Shown: positions 24,601 to 36,210, counted from the stretch's first letter. The stretch: DNA of 64,000 bases from Prunus persica (GCF_000346465.2 NC_034010.1:4013836-4077835), one strand, 5' to 3'. Notes: generated by a model from the letters alone, not told the origin. A program made the numbers and translations.

Positions 24601-25121
24601 TGTGTATGCAGAGGGTGGGGGAGGGATCTAGGCGGTAGTGGTGGATAATTGGTGTTGGAACATGCAGGAATAAATAATATATGGGTTTGGCAGATTATAT
24701 TCTCTAGAATCGGTCTCCAATTTGGCAAATTATATTCTCTAGAATAGTAATCATTTGTTCAAGTGTTCTGTGAGAGCAAATATTTACACGCCAATAGTAG
24801 GATGCCATGTGACATGTCCCATGTGGACAAAGGGAACCGAATTACCAAAGTCTAGGGTGGGAAAAAGTGAGACATCTTGTCATGCATTAACAGGGGACCG
24901 GAGCTAGTACTAGAGGTCACTTTCTCCGCCAGGATAATGAAGAGCTTGGGCCATGCGTAGGCCCACATGCATGGATAGGCCTAGCAAGACCATTAGCCAA
25001 ACAAGGCACAAGTGCCCTGCAAGCCTTAGATAAGGCTTCTGTTTTTTTCTTTTTTTTTTTGGTCGAAACCTTAGATAAGGCTTGGAAGGGCTCAAAGGAA
25101 GAAGCCGAGTATGACTCATTG
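20970..25121. other. Intergenic, no gene seen
   Basis: This contains a GA microsatellite, poly-A and C/T-rich tracts (23620-23760, 24540-24620) and a small direct repeat near 24686 and 24722 (ATTATATTCTCTAGAAT). No open frame here shows a domain. Those reported near 21551-21842 and 23603-23806 come from simple sequence. Confidence 0.6.
21634..21689. repeat. (GA)n microsatellite
   Basis: About 28 GA repeats without interruption. Confidence 0.95.
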
Positions 25122-25124
25122 TTA

Positions 25125-25450
25125 GGCCTTCTCCAATTCATGAGGGGCTAAATTTAAATTCTTCATCTTCAAAAAGTGATTATTTGGGTTTTGTCCAGAC
25201 TCAAATTGTTTTTTCTCTCTCCCCAAGTGCTAACACGTGCCCATGCCACAGACAAGCCCATCAGAACATGTAACCAGCGCGGGTCCTACTATTTTCAGAA
25301 GCACATGGGCTCTTCCACCTCAGCGTGGGGTCCAGTGAATAGTATTGGGTTCAAATTTGGGTTTTCCCAAATTTTGGGTCCTTCATTTTCTTAGGTTGGG
25401 AGAGATTTAAGGGGATATTTTGGGTTAGAGTCCAAGGGTTAGAGATGGCT
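25125..25450. mobile_element. Harbinger-type MITE, 326 bp, TTA target site
   Basis: TTA flanks both ends (25122-25124 and 25451-25453). The ends GGCCTTCTCCAAT and, inward from the right, AGCCATCTCTAAC form degenerate inverted repeats similar to Harbinger ends. The interior has no credible gene. Confidence 0.7.
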
Positions 25451-25526
25451 TTAGGCAACATATACAGAGAGACAAGCTAGCCGGTAGCTGCCCACTATTA
25501 ACAATATCAATATTGTTCTTAACTTA

Positions 25527-25692
25527 GAGCAAGTCTAGCGCGCACTCAAAATCGGGCAAAAGGTTGCCCTTGCGAGCCCAAACGACCTCCAGCGCGCAAC
25601 CAACAGCACGGGCAAGGCCTGGGCCCACCAGCCTGGGTAAGCCCAAGGGCAGATCTTGCCTGGGCTTCAGCCCGAGGGCGCTGATGTTAGCG

Positions 25693-25726
<34 letters not shown>

Positions 25727-25940
25727 GAAATTTTATAAAAAAAAAAGAAAAAAATTATGGATGTTTTCCCTATAAATACATAACAATTTTATTCACTTTC
25801 CCTATAAATACATAACAAGTTTATATTTTGTTGCATATTCTTTTTTTTTCCTTGCTCTTGCCCTAGCCTTTTGGGATGGAACTAAAAAAAGTAAGGCTGC
25901 CACTATTCACGTGAATAGTGGCAGCCCTTACTTGCCTTCT
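25527..25940. mobile_element. MITE related to the Harbinger element, right end unclear
   Basis: It starts GAGCAAGTCTAGCG after TTA at 25524-25526. The GC-rich left part (CTCCAGCGCGCAACC, GGGCCCACCAGCC) resembles the left end of the transposon at 16877, and both carry the palindrome CACTATTCACGTGAATAGTG near the right end. Here that palindrome extends to at least 32 bp (25895-25926). A clean right terminus and second TTA were not found. A poly-A run occupies 25689-25723. Confidence 0.6.
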
Positions 25941-26503
25941 CTTCGAGAGCTTTTCATTTGCAAGGCTTCTTTGTGTGTCGTTTTCAGAGGAGGGTTTACC
26001 GTTGTATATAGCCTTTTGTTTTTCTACAAAAACAATAGTCACGACGTGGAGAAATGGAAACGTTCACCTGGAATATTCAATTGACACATTCCTACATACA
26101 GGCACATTGGTTGATTTTATATGCCTCTTCAGATTAATAGCAGCATCAACTGGTGCCTTTATGACTCTATTATGTAATTAATTATTCTCTTTTTGTTTTT
26201 GTACTGTTAAAAGGAGTCAGCCACACGGAATAAAGAGTTTTTCAAAAGTGTTCATTCATCCTATTGTTCTTCAACAATATGGAGGAATTTATTTTCCCTA
26301 TCTGCCTGGTCCGTCCGCTGCTTCATTGCCTAGCGGCTTTATCTATATGGTTGCGGCGGGTTAAGGAGGTAAGATTGAGCTGGATTAACCCTGCTTCGTG
26401 TAATGAATTGTTGTTTGTGAAGGTTAAATTTTTTAGAGGAAAGAAGTGGGCTTTGGTTTTGGGAGATATGATGTATTGACAATTTACTGGGCTGTTTGGT
26501 GTA
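25941..26503. other. No gene seen
   Basis: Short open frames occur on plus at 25918-26181 and 26264-26479, but neither has a recognisable domain. The Copia element is inserted immediately to the right. Confidence 0.5.
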
Positions 26504-26508
26504 ATAGG

Positions 26509-27100
26509 TGTGAGAAATTTAATATTATATTTAATATTAATTTTTTATTTGAATGGAAATTAATAAAATTCATTGGGTTAAAGACATGACCCTTGGGTAA
26601 AGACATCTTCAATTGGGGGGTGACAACTCTTCAAACTAAAGGATACATTGTTTGGGGTGACAACTCTTCAAGACCAAAGGATGCACTGTTTGCCTTTTCA
26701 GATTGGGATACCTTTTTGGAAAGGGTATTTCATCATCTATAAATAGAGCAATCCTCCTGCAGTTTTAATTCATTCAATCAATTCTCTAGATACATACTTT
26801 CATATATAGAGAGCATTAGAGTTTGCATAAAGAGAGTTTCCTGCATAATTTTGGTTCAAAGTTCCTTGTGAATTGCAGTGCTTCTTTCATAAGGAGGGGA
26901 GTCGTTGTATCCTGGGAGGCGAACGCTAGTGAACCATAAGCACCAGTGTGGGGCGTAATTCGTCTTAAGGTCAGAGTGTCCAACACTTGCCTCGACTCAA
27001 TTAAGGTTCTTTTAATTACATACTACTGTTGTAAAAATTTGTTTTGTTTGTAGTGTTTATTTGTTTATTTTATAGCAATTTAGCACTATTATTTCCAACA
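26509..27100 (+). repeat. 5' LTR of the Copia element (592 bp)
   Basis: It runs from TGTGAGAAAT to TTTCCAACA. A TATA box TATAAATA lies at 26738-26745. The block 26890-26980 is missing from the other LTR and holds a 14-nt segment complementary to the sequence after the LTR. Confidence 0.95.
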
Positions 27101-27102
27101 AT

Positions 27103-27116
27103 CTTAAGACGAATTA
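27103..27116 (+). promoter_or_regulatory. Probable primer-binding region, self-complementary to the LTR
   Basis: CTTAAGACGAATTA begins two bases after the 5' LTR, where the primer-binding site should be. It lacks the usual TGG start for a tRNA 3' end. It is the exact reverse complement of TAATTCGTCTTAAG at 26956-26969 inside the LTR. Confidence 0.5.
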
Positions 27117-27650
27117 TATGTGTTAATTGCTATATACATTAATCTGTTTTGTGCATTTAATTGTTAACGCTGCAAAAGGTTTGATTTTGGTACAAACAAC
27201 AAAACATCTTTTTATTAGTTGTTTATTCTATTAAATTGGTTTCCTGTTAGTTTCCTTTGTTTTATACAATTCGAAGTTAACCAAAGCTAAGTTATAATAA
27301 TCGGGACCATTCAATAAAGATTGCCACAAACACTGATTGCCTTTTGTTTCTATTATTAGACAAAGTCTAAATATACATCATCGTTTTTATTTATTTATTT
27401 GGAATCTATTTTCTGTTTGGCATCATTTTTTATTATTCTGTTTATAAATTCTGATTATATTTATCTACATACATTAAATTCACTGTATCTGTGAAATATA
27501 GCATTCTGTATTACAGTTATCTTGAATAAATTGCATATTGCGTTTGCTATACTTCTTATCGGTATTGTATTATTAATTTCTGTGTGTTTTGTTGTAACAC
27601 ACTATTGTGATTCATTATTTATCTATTAAAGACTACCAAATATTTGTTTA

Positions 27651-30600
27651 TTGACATTGAGATTGTTCACTCAATTAAGGAAAATGTCGAATGAGATACA
27701 GAAAGTGGGTCCTTCTGTGAAGACAAGTGCACCTGCTGTAGTGTTGCCTTCATCCCATAATCATGCAGAGAAGCCTGAAAAATTTAATGGGATGGATTTT
27801 AAGAGATGGCAACAAAAGATGTTGTTCTACATCACCACATTGAATTTGGCTCATATCCTGAAAGCAGATCCTCCTGGACCTGGTGATACAATAGAAACAG
27901 TGGCTGCTTCTGATGCATGGAACCAGTCGGATTTCCTTTGCAGGAACTACATCCTAAATGGTTTAAGTGATGCACTATACAATGTGTATAGTCCAATTCA
28001 GACGGCCAAGGCTTTATGGGAGTCACTAGATAAGAAATATCGGACCGAAGATGCAGGAATGAAGAAATTCATTGTCGGTCGGTTTCTTGACTACAAGATG
28101 GTAGACTCCAAGACTGTCATAAGTCAAGTCCAAGAACTGCAACTCATTCTACATGAGATACATGCAGAAAAGATGGAATTGTGTGAGTCTTTTCAAGTGG
28201 CTGCTGTCATTGAAAAATTACCACCCTCTTGGAAGGATTTCAAAAACTACCTTAAGCATAAGCGTAAGGAGATGGGACTTGAGGATTTGATAGTAAGGCT
28301 ACGGATCGAAGAGGACAATCGCCGTGCTGACAAAAAGTCTGGATCCATAATGGAAGCTAAGGCTAACATAGTGGAAAAAGAGTCAAGAAATAACAAGAAG
28401 AGGAAGCACTCTGGAGAAGGCTCAAGTCAAGGGAACTCCAAGAAATCCAAGGAGTTTAAGGGAAAGTGTTTCAATTGCAACAAGCAAGGCCATCGAGCTG
28501 TGGATTGCCGAAGTAGAAATGGACAAGGCAACCAAAAGAAAAAAGGCAAGACTGAGGCACACATGACTGAAGAAGACAAGCTTTCAACTGACTTGTCAGA
28601 TATTAATCTTTCTGCAGTTGTGTCTGAAGTGAACTTGGTGGGCAACACCAAGGAATGGTGGGTGGATACTGGAGCTACACGCCACATATGTTCTGAAAGG
28701 AAGATGTTTTCTACCTATGCAGCAAATGATCAAGGAGAGCCTTTATTCATGGGAAACTCCTCCACCTCCAAAATTCATGGCCAAGGGAAAATAGTTCTAA
28801 AGATGACATCTGGAAAGGAAGTTACTCTCAATAATGTACTTTACGTCCCTGAGATCCGGAAGAACTTGGTTTCTGGATCACTGCTTAGCAAGAATGGGTT
28901 CAAACTAGTCTTTGAGTCTGATAAGTTTGTACTTACAAAGAATGGAATGTATGTGGGGAAAGGGTACCTTACTGATGGACTCTTCAAGATGAATGTAATG
29001 ACTGTTGTACACAAAGTTAATAATAATAAAGTTAGTTCTGCTTATATGCTTGAGTTATCTGATTTGTGGCATGGAAGATTAGGGCATGTTAATTATGACA
29101 AATTGCGTCAATTAATTAACATGGAACTAATACCTAAGTTTCATATTGATTTCCATAATAAATGTGAAACCTGTGTTGAAGCAAAACTAACTAGATCATC
29201 ATTCCAGTCTATAGAAAGAAGTACAGAACCTCTAGAATTAATTCACAGTGATATTTGTGACTTGAAATTTGTACAAACTAGAGGTGGTAAAAAGTATTTT
29301 ATTACTTTTATTGATGATTGTACAAGATATTGTCAAGTATATTTGCTAAGAAGCAAAGATGAGGCCATAGAAATGTTCAAACATTATAAAAGTGAAGTTG
29401 AGAATCAACTTAGCAGGAAAATAAAGATATTAAGAAGTGATAGAGGTGGTGAATATGAATCACCTTTTGGTGAGTTTTGTTCCCAACACGGAATTATTCA
29501 CCAAACTACTGCCCCATACTCACCTCAGCAAAATGGTATTGCTGAACGCAAAAATCGTACTTTAAAAGAAATGATGAATGCGTTGCTAGTAAGTTCTGGA
29601 GCACCCCAGAATTTGTGGGGGGAAGCTTTACTTTCTGCTAATTACATTCTCAACAAATTGCCTCATAAAAAGTTAGACAAAACACCTTATGAGTTATGGA
29701 AAGGTCACAAGCCTTCCTATAAATACTTGAAAGTGTGAGGGTGTCTAGCTAAAGTTGCGGTTCCAACCCCTAAAAAGGTTAAGATAGGACCCAAAACTAT
29801 TGACTGTATATTTATCGGTTATGCCATTAACAGTAGTGCATATCGTTTCCTTGTACACAAATCTGATATATTAGATGTACATGTGAATACGATTATTGAA
29901 TCAAGGAATGTATCTTTCTTTGAAAATGTATTTCCTTATAAGGATGCACAAGAAAGAAATACACTTAAAAGAACCTTAGATACTGTTAATAGCGATAACC
30001 AAGAAAGTCATCAAGAAAATATAGACCAAGAGACTGCAGAACCAGAACCTGGACATGAACCCAGGCGTAGTAAGAGAGCTAAGACAACCAAATCCTTTGG
30101 TCCTGAGTTTCTAACTTATTTGTTAGAAAATGAGCCTCAAACTTACAAAGAAGCCATGACTTCTCCTGAAGCTCTTTTATGGAAAGAGGCTATTAATGCC
30201 GAAGTTGAATCCATCATGCAGAATCACACTTGGGAACTTGTGGATCTTCCTCCTGGAAATAAACCATTGGGTTATAAATGGATTTTTAAGAAAAAGATGA
30301 AAGCTGATGGATCAATTGACAAATAAAGGCAAGGCTTGTTGTCAAAGGTTATAAACAAAAAGAAGGATTGGATTATTTTGACACATATTCACCAGTTATG
30401 AGAATAACATCAATAAGAATGTTAATTGCAATTGCAGCATTCCATAATCTTGAGATACATCAAATGGATGTGAAAACGGCCTTTCTAAATGGTGATTTAG
30501 ATGAGGAAATTTATATGGAACAACCTGAAGGGTTTATTGTTCCTGGACAAGAAAAGAAAGTATGTAAGCTTGTTAAGTCCTTGTACGGGTTAAAGCAAGC

Positions 30601-31670
30601 ACCAAAACAATGGCATCTGAAATTTGACAATGCATTAATGTCAAATGGTTTCAAGATCAATGAGTGTGATAAATGTGTTTATATGAAAAGCACTCAAGAT
30701 GGTTTTGTCATTATTTGTCTTTATGTTGATGATATGTTAATTATTGGTAGCAATATTGGGATGATTAAATCTACCAAGAAAATGTTGACCAAAAATTTTG
30801 ACATGAAAGATTTGGGAGTAGCAGATGTGATTTTAGGAATTAAAATTTCTAGAACATCTGATGGACTAGTTTTATCCCAATCACATTATATTGAGAAAAT
30901 ACTTGCGAAGTTTAGCAAGTATGATACTAGTCCAGTAAGAACTCCTTATGATCCAAGTCTTAATCTTGTGAAGAATATAGGTCATGGTGTATCACAAATA
31001 GAATATGCTCGTATTATTGGTAGTCTCATGTATCTTACGAATTGCACAAGGCCTGATATAGCTTACTCTGTTAATAGATTAAGCAGATACACTAGTATCC
31101 TGGAAGGGATCATTGGAAAGCTATAGTCAGAGTTCTAAGATACTTAAGATACACCAAAAATGTTGGATTGCATTATACAAGATATCCAGCTGTACTTGAA
31201 GGATATAGTGATGCTAATTGGATACTAAAGACTCCAATTCTACAAGTGGATATGTCTTTACAATTAGAGGTGCGGCTATATCATGGAGATCTACTAAGCA
31301 AACTATTATAGCTAGATCTACTATGGAATCTGAGTTCATAGCATTAGATAAAGCTGGTGAGGAAGCTGAATGGCTACGTAATTTCTTAGAAGATATTCCA
31401 TGTTGGCCAAAACCTGTGCCTGCTATATGTATACATTGTGATAGTCAATCTACAATTGCAAGGGCACAAAACAATATGTACAACGGCAAGTCTCGACATA
31501 TACGTCGAAGACACAACACCGTTAAGCAACTGCTCTCCAGTGGTATAATTACCATTGACTACATAAAGTCAAGAGATAAATTGGCGGATCCATTTACTAA
31601 AGGTTTGAACGGAGAACAAGTTTATAGATCATCGAGGGGAATGGGGTTAAAGCCCATGTCAAATGAGTAG
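27651..31670 (+). pseudogene. Copia gag-pol polyprotein, interrupted
   Basis: The frame is open from 27651 to 29735 (gag and most of integrase). Gag has the [14 protein letters not shown] motif and a CCHC knuckle ([14 protein letters not shown], about residue 273). The protease motif is [12 protein letters not shown], a GAG-pre-integrase HGRLGH motif follows, and the integrase carries [14 protein letters not shown] and [12 protein letters not shown] stop at 29736-29738 replaces a conserved tryptophan codon. The same frame resumes to about 30324, where a one-base loss shifts it. RT follows at 30368-31126 with YVDDMLIIGS and another one-base loss near 31097, and a few bases are missing near 31225 before the RNase H end (31218-31670, ending LADPFTKGL). 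The copy is therefore not autonomous. Confidence 0.95.
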
Positions 31671-32252
31671 TCATAGTGGAAACCCAACCTAGTTGACTGG
31701 AGATCTCAAGATCTAGGTTCAAAAGGGACAACTAAATTATGATAACTCAAAAATAACACTGCAGAGATATATTCTCCTACCCATATCCTATGATGATACA
31801 GTGTTGTATGAAATGTGTTTAGGTTAAGCTATGCTTTTAATGATTCCTATACCTTGATTATCCGAGTAAGATATGAGAGGATATTACCAATAGGAAATCA
31901 CCTATATAAGTGTGAAATAGGGCTGTTTCCATGAGAATTTTTAGGGCTAAATTCTCTAAAGCACTTATGAATGCCAGGAGTTGCTCAGGGCCAAAATGGG
32001 CACAACCGATCGAACCAGATATGTCTAGAAGGGTATTGTGTGAGTATTATTGTCTGGATTTACACAAACGGCTGAACAGTTCAAGACATCACGTTCACTG
32101 ATTAGCCAAGTAAATCCGATAGTACTTCACTATGGAAGGTTCAAAGCCAAAAGCTACCTATCCAGATGCCATATTCTTCTAATAGGAACTCTCTCTAAGT
32201 CTGCATTATCATTTGCATATTGTTGAAACTAATTTCCATTCATGTGGGGGAT

Positions 32253-32753
32253 TGTGAGAAATTTAATATTATATTTAATATTAATTTTCTATTTGAATGG
32301 AAATTAATAAAATCCATTGGGTTAAAGACATGACCCTTGGGTAAAGACATCTTCAATTAGGGGGTGACAACTCTTCAAACTAAGGGATACATTGTTTGGG
32401 GTGACAACTCTTCAAGACCAAAGGATGCACTGTTTGCCTTTTCAGATTGGGATACCTTTTTGGAAAGGGTATTTCATCATCTATAAATAGAGCAATCCTC
32501 CTGCAGTTTTAATTCATTCAATCAATTCTCTAGATACATACTTTCATATATAGAGAGCATTAGAGTTTGCATAAAGAGAGTTTCCTGCATAATTTTGGTT
32601 CAAAGTTCCTTGTGAATTGCAGTGCTTAGTGTCCAACACTTGCCTCGACTCAATTAAGGTTCTTTTAATTACATACTACTGTTGTAAAAATTTGTTTTGT
32701 TTGTAGTGTTTATTTGTTTATTTTATAGCAATTTAGCACTATTATTTCCAACA
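32253..32753 (+). repeat. 3' LTR of the Copia element (501 bp, internally deleted)
   Basis: It has the same ends as the 5' LTR. The junction GCAGTGCTT|AGTGTCC marks the loss of 91 bp relative to the 5' copy. The length difference between the LTRs (592 against 501) is fully explained by this single deletion. Confidence 0.95.
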
Positions 32754-32758
32754 ATAGG

Positions 32759-33917
32759 CATAGGAGGGTCTTTGATGATATGAAGAGAGAGGTAGTGTGG
32801 ATCAGTTGGGGAAGAGGGTTCATTTTTCGAGCTCCTTATATTGGACTCTGTATCCTTGGAGTTTAGGGAGTTTTCTTTCTCTGTCATCTATTCAAATAGG
32901 TAAGCTGCTGTAATTTAGATCTTTCTGATGGAATGCTTCTGTTTTGTTCATTTGGTGTTCGAGTTGTTCTGTAACGGTTTTTATTTTTTTGATGGAAAAA
33001 AGTTTAGGGGGAGATTGACTACTCTCACCACCAGCGCCAGGGCATACCCACAACCTCGAGCCGGAAGGACTTACGTGTGGCACCTAACTGCTAGCTGTCA
33101 CCGGTATGAATTTACGTAGGAATTTACATATCGCGCACCAACGAGATACTTTATTTTGGCTTGCACATAAGCTGTGTTTCTCATTTATTAAAAAACGAGT
33201 AAGTTTTGTACATATGCACAATTTACAAAGATACATAAATAGGACTATAAGTTGAAGGCATATTACATAGCTAGAGGGTATGTATATCAACTAAGGATCA
33301 GTTAACCTGTTTTTCGAGCCTAATTCCTAATTTCCAGGAGTAACATCTTCCAACATGATTGAGATATTCTTATGGTAATTGGCATATATATTGCATTTAT
33401 AATATCTTATGTGGAAATGATTTTCTCTTTTTGTTCCACAAATCATTCCTTTAGCTGCAAAGTTCTATTTCATGAGACTTGAGATGTTACATGTGTACTT
33501 GCAGACTTCAGAAATTCTTCCATGTCTGGAGGACAAAACAACTTGTGTAGGCAACCATGCATGATTTCCGAGTTGAAGCTGATGTTGCAATCATAGATGT
33601 CACCTCAACTGCTTACTTCAATGTAAATGCCTTTCTCTATAAGGGTCTACGTAGATTAATTTCTCAGCAAGATTTAATATGGTTCATTTAGAATCCTATT
33701 TCCATCAATTTTTTAATTTTTAACTTTTTCCGATTTTGTTTCATGAGACTTGAGATGTTATATGATTCTATGGTGCATTTAGAACCTAAACATAAAAAAT
33801 AAATTCCTGTTTTCATTTATTTATACAATTCGAATTTGAACTTCTCTTTGGCACAGGTGGAAAATGTTTATCGGATTAGATTTCTCCCGACGAATGCCAC
33901 CTCCGCTGACGAAATTT
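32759..33917. other. No gene recognised
   Basis: Right of the Copia insertion, 32760-32880 can be read on plus as a short coding-like stretch (DMKREVVWISWGRGF), perhaps the end of an old retroelement or gene. It has no start and stops soon. The rest shows nothing recognisable. Confidence 0.4.
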
Positions 33918-34883
33918 TGTCGGGAGAGGTTTTTTTTTTTTTTTTTTTTGAATTTTAAAAATATAAAATTAAGTTCTTCACTTTTGTTTTTTTGGCCAAC
34001 TTCTTTAATTTAATATATGCGATTAAGTAATATCTTAGCTTTTTTGAATAACTTTTAATTAGTAATTATGTTTTAATTATTATTTCTTTAGTGAATTTTT
34101 AAATATGTTACTGATTTAATTCTATTGTGAAAAAAAGAAAAAATAAATTACTCATTTTCGTTTGGGTGTCTTAATTAAATCTTCCCAAAGCCCAAGATTG
34201 AGAGCGAAACCTAAATCGTAAAGCCTTGGGTCAAGTTACGTGATTATCTGACCCTAATCGAGTCCTAAGTGCCCTACAATAGGTTTACAGTTAGGATTCG
34301 AGGCTTGCAAACGGTTTTGGAACAAGTTCTAATAAGTTCGAAAGCTATGGTTTTTGTTTCAAGGCTCAGATTTTTGGTTTGGAGGCTAAAATTCCATTTT
34401 TCGAATTATAAAATAATTTTCTAGAATTTTTAAATAATTGAAACTATTTTAAAAATAATTTTACATTCCACAAAATTCTTTAAGATCATTAAACATAATT
34501 AATTAATTTTTATTAAGTAATTTTTATGAAATTAATTCAAATATTTAAATACTAATTCTTCACTAAATAAATAAAAGTAATTAAAACATAATATATTCAA
34601 CGGCTATACCTTTAAAATATTCTATTTACTATTCTATACCTTTAAATAGTATCGCCGAGAGGCCATATTCCGTAAATATAATATTTTAACAGTATAGCCG
34701 CCCGGATATACCCCAAAATATTATATTTACAATACTTTTAAGTACAGCCGGTCGGTTATACTCTAAAAATATAATATCTTAACAGTATAGCCGCACGGAT
34801 ATACCCCAAAAAAGAAAATTGTAAAGTATGGCCGTCCGGCTATACCCTATAAATAGCATTTAAAAAAAAAACCTCTCCCGACA
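33918..34883. mobile_element. Foldback DNA element, about 966 bp
   Basis: The ends TGTCGGGAGAGGTTTTTTT and AAAAAAACCTCTCCCGACA are exact inverted repeats, extended by poly-T/poly-A. A related hairpin (CTCCCGAC...GTCGGGAG) lies just outside the left end. The interior is very AT-rich, then from about 34600 to 34850 holds five short near-palindromes of the type TATAGCCGCCCGGATATACC. No transposase or clear target duplication is seen. Confidence 0.65.
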
Positions 34884-35437
34884 GACCAAGCGTGTTCATA
34901 CATGGTGTGGCTAACTCATTTCATCATTTGAGACAACATCTGCCTTCAACTGTCTGCTCAGTCAAAAGACTTTCAACATATCTCAAGTGCAATGGAAAAT
35001 TCACGAGTTACATAAAGATTTGCAATGATTTTTCTGTTCGAAATTTTATACTGGAGACTGGAAATGCTTCTTATAAGTGGTTGAGTTGCGATATATTTTG
35101 TAGGATCAAAGGCCGTCCAGAGAGACCTTGTGCATATTTTTTCTTATTATTATAGATATATTGACTTTCCTGGGCAATGAATAGGTTTTATTAGCACAAT
35201 GCATGCCCATAGAAACATAACACAAATCAATTAGGTTAAGTTCCAACTCTAGCGGCAGTCCAAAGGCATAAACAAATAAATCTCTTGTCGACCGAAAAAA
35301 AAAACCCCCTCAAACTCTTGCAATACAACAACTTCAGCACCTTGAAACCTGCAACCTCCATTGTGCCCTAGAAGTCAGCGGTTCGAAACATGAAAGAGCG
35401 CCTCTCATCACTTTTTTTGAAGCCTCAAAGTGAATTC
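34884..35437. other. No gene recognised
   Basis: One plus-strand frame (34892-35155) is open for 87 codons but matches nothing I recognise. Confidence 0.4.
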
Positions 35438-35650
35438 CTACAAAGTCGGAAGAATTTCCTTCAACCCCTCCTTGTCCTGTGCATCAACCAAGTTGCCATC
35501 ATTGTCGAACTTTTCAGGAGCTTGAGTCCATCCAAGAAAAACTAGGGCTTTTTGACGAAATGAAGGTCGAGAGACAGTCCAACTTGGCAAACCTGATATT
35601 GGGATCAGCCCCCACAAAAGCCTCCACAAGTTGGGAATTGTGGAATGCTC
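35438..35650 (-). pseudogene. NADPH:quinone oxidoreductase (NQR/FMN reductase) fragment
   Basis: The minus strand encodes the last part of the plant NQR flavoprotein in two frames. Upstream, GGFCGG then a stop then SQY and QVGLSLDLHFVKKP match the region after the flavin-site glycine cluster. Downstream, in a shifted frame, APEKFDNDGNLVDAQDKEGL matches the C-terminal part. A stop codon, a frameshift between the two pieces and the lack of the N-terminal flavodoxin fold show it is a relic. Known family role: cytosolic or plasma-membrane two-electron quinone reduction. This copy should make no working enzyme. Confidence 0.75.
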
Positions 35651-35717
35651 AGTAGATTGTGGAATGCTCTACTGAAAATCGCCTCTCTCACAAACACATT
35701 GCCAAAGTGCCATAGAT

Positions 35718-35920
35718 GTTCGAACTTGACATCACTCATCTGCGGCAAATTAAGACTGTTTTCTACTACATGTTGACACATTAAAAGCGGGGTATATAAA
35801 GAGTAAAGATAAAAGGAGGCCGCACCGCCAGTCATCGTGCTAAGCACATCAGTGCTCATTGGTATTTATCCTTATTAAAGCTAAACCATGATGCTAGTGC
35901 TATAAGGTCCAAAAATGCCA
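35718..35920. repeat. Dispersed repeat, copy B
   Basis: This is the second copy of the repeat at 16016-16240, in the same orientation, with the shared block GGAGGCCGCACCGC ... AAAAATGCCA at 35814-35920. It adjoins the NQR relic. No coding sequence is seen from 35921 to 36210, which probably includes the 3' UTR of the eS10 gene. Confidence 0.75.
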
Positions 35921-36210
35921 AGCTAAACTATGACAAGCTACTGAAGGTCACAGAAAAATGAGGGTCAAAAAACGCAAGAAAATAATTATTAAACATCGTC
36001 TACGAAATTTCTCAACGACATATATAGATAACAGAAAAATAAATTTTGCAAAGTGCGATTCAAAGACCATATAGAATAAAAACAAACATCTAATACAATC
36101 CCAAGACTGTTGCAAGTCAAACAAAACTGCTATTGTCTCCTAATACAGAATGTCATCCGTTCTTAAATGAAAACTTAGGAAACCAAACAATGTCTAAGTA
36201 AACCATTTCC

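Larger units (their letters stand above)
26509..32753 (+). mobile_element. Ty1/copia LTR retrotransposon, full length but pol broken
   Basis: Two LTRs (26509-27100 and 32253-32753) are flanked by a 5-bp target duplication, ATAGG at 26504-26508 and 32754-32758. A purine tract GTGGGGGAT precedes the 3' LTR. The internal order is gag, protease, integrase, RT, RNase H, which is the Copia order. Over the shared 501 bp the LTRs differ at only about four positions, all in the first 130 bp, so the insertion is young. The 3' LTR lacks a 91-bp block present in the 5' LTR. Placement within Copia below superfamily level is left open. Confidence 0.96.

Noticed and set aside
32760..33120. Coding-like stretch right of the Copia element, considered as a gene split by the insertion
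   Set aside because: Joining the flanks without the element gives no long frame and no domain I recognise.
34892..35155. 87-codon plus-strand frame
   Set aside because: No domain, no neighbour support, and AT-rich DNA where such frames arise by chance.
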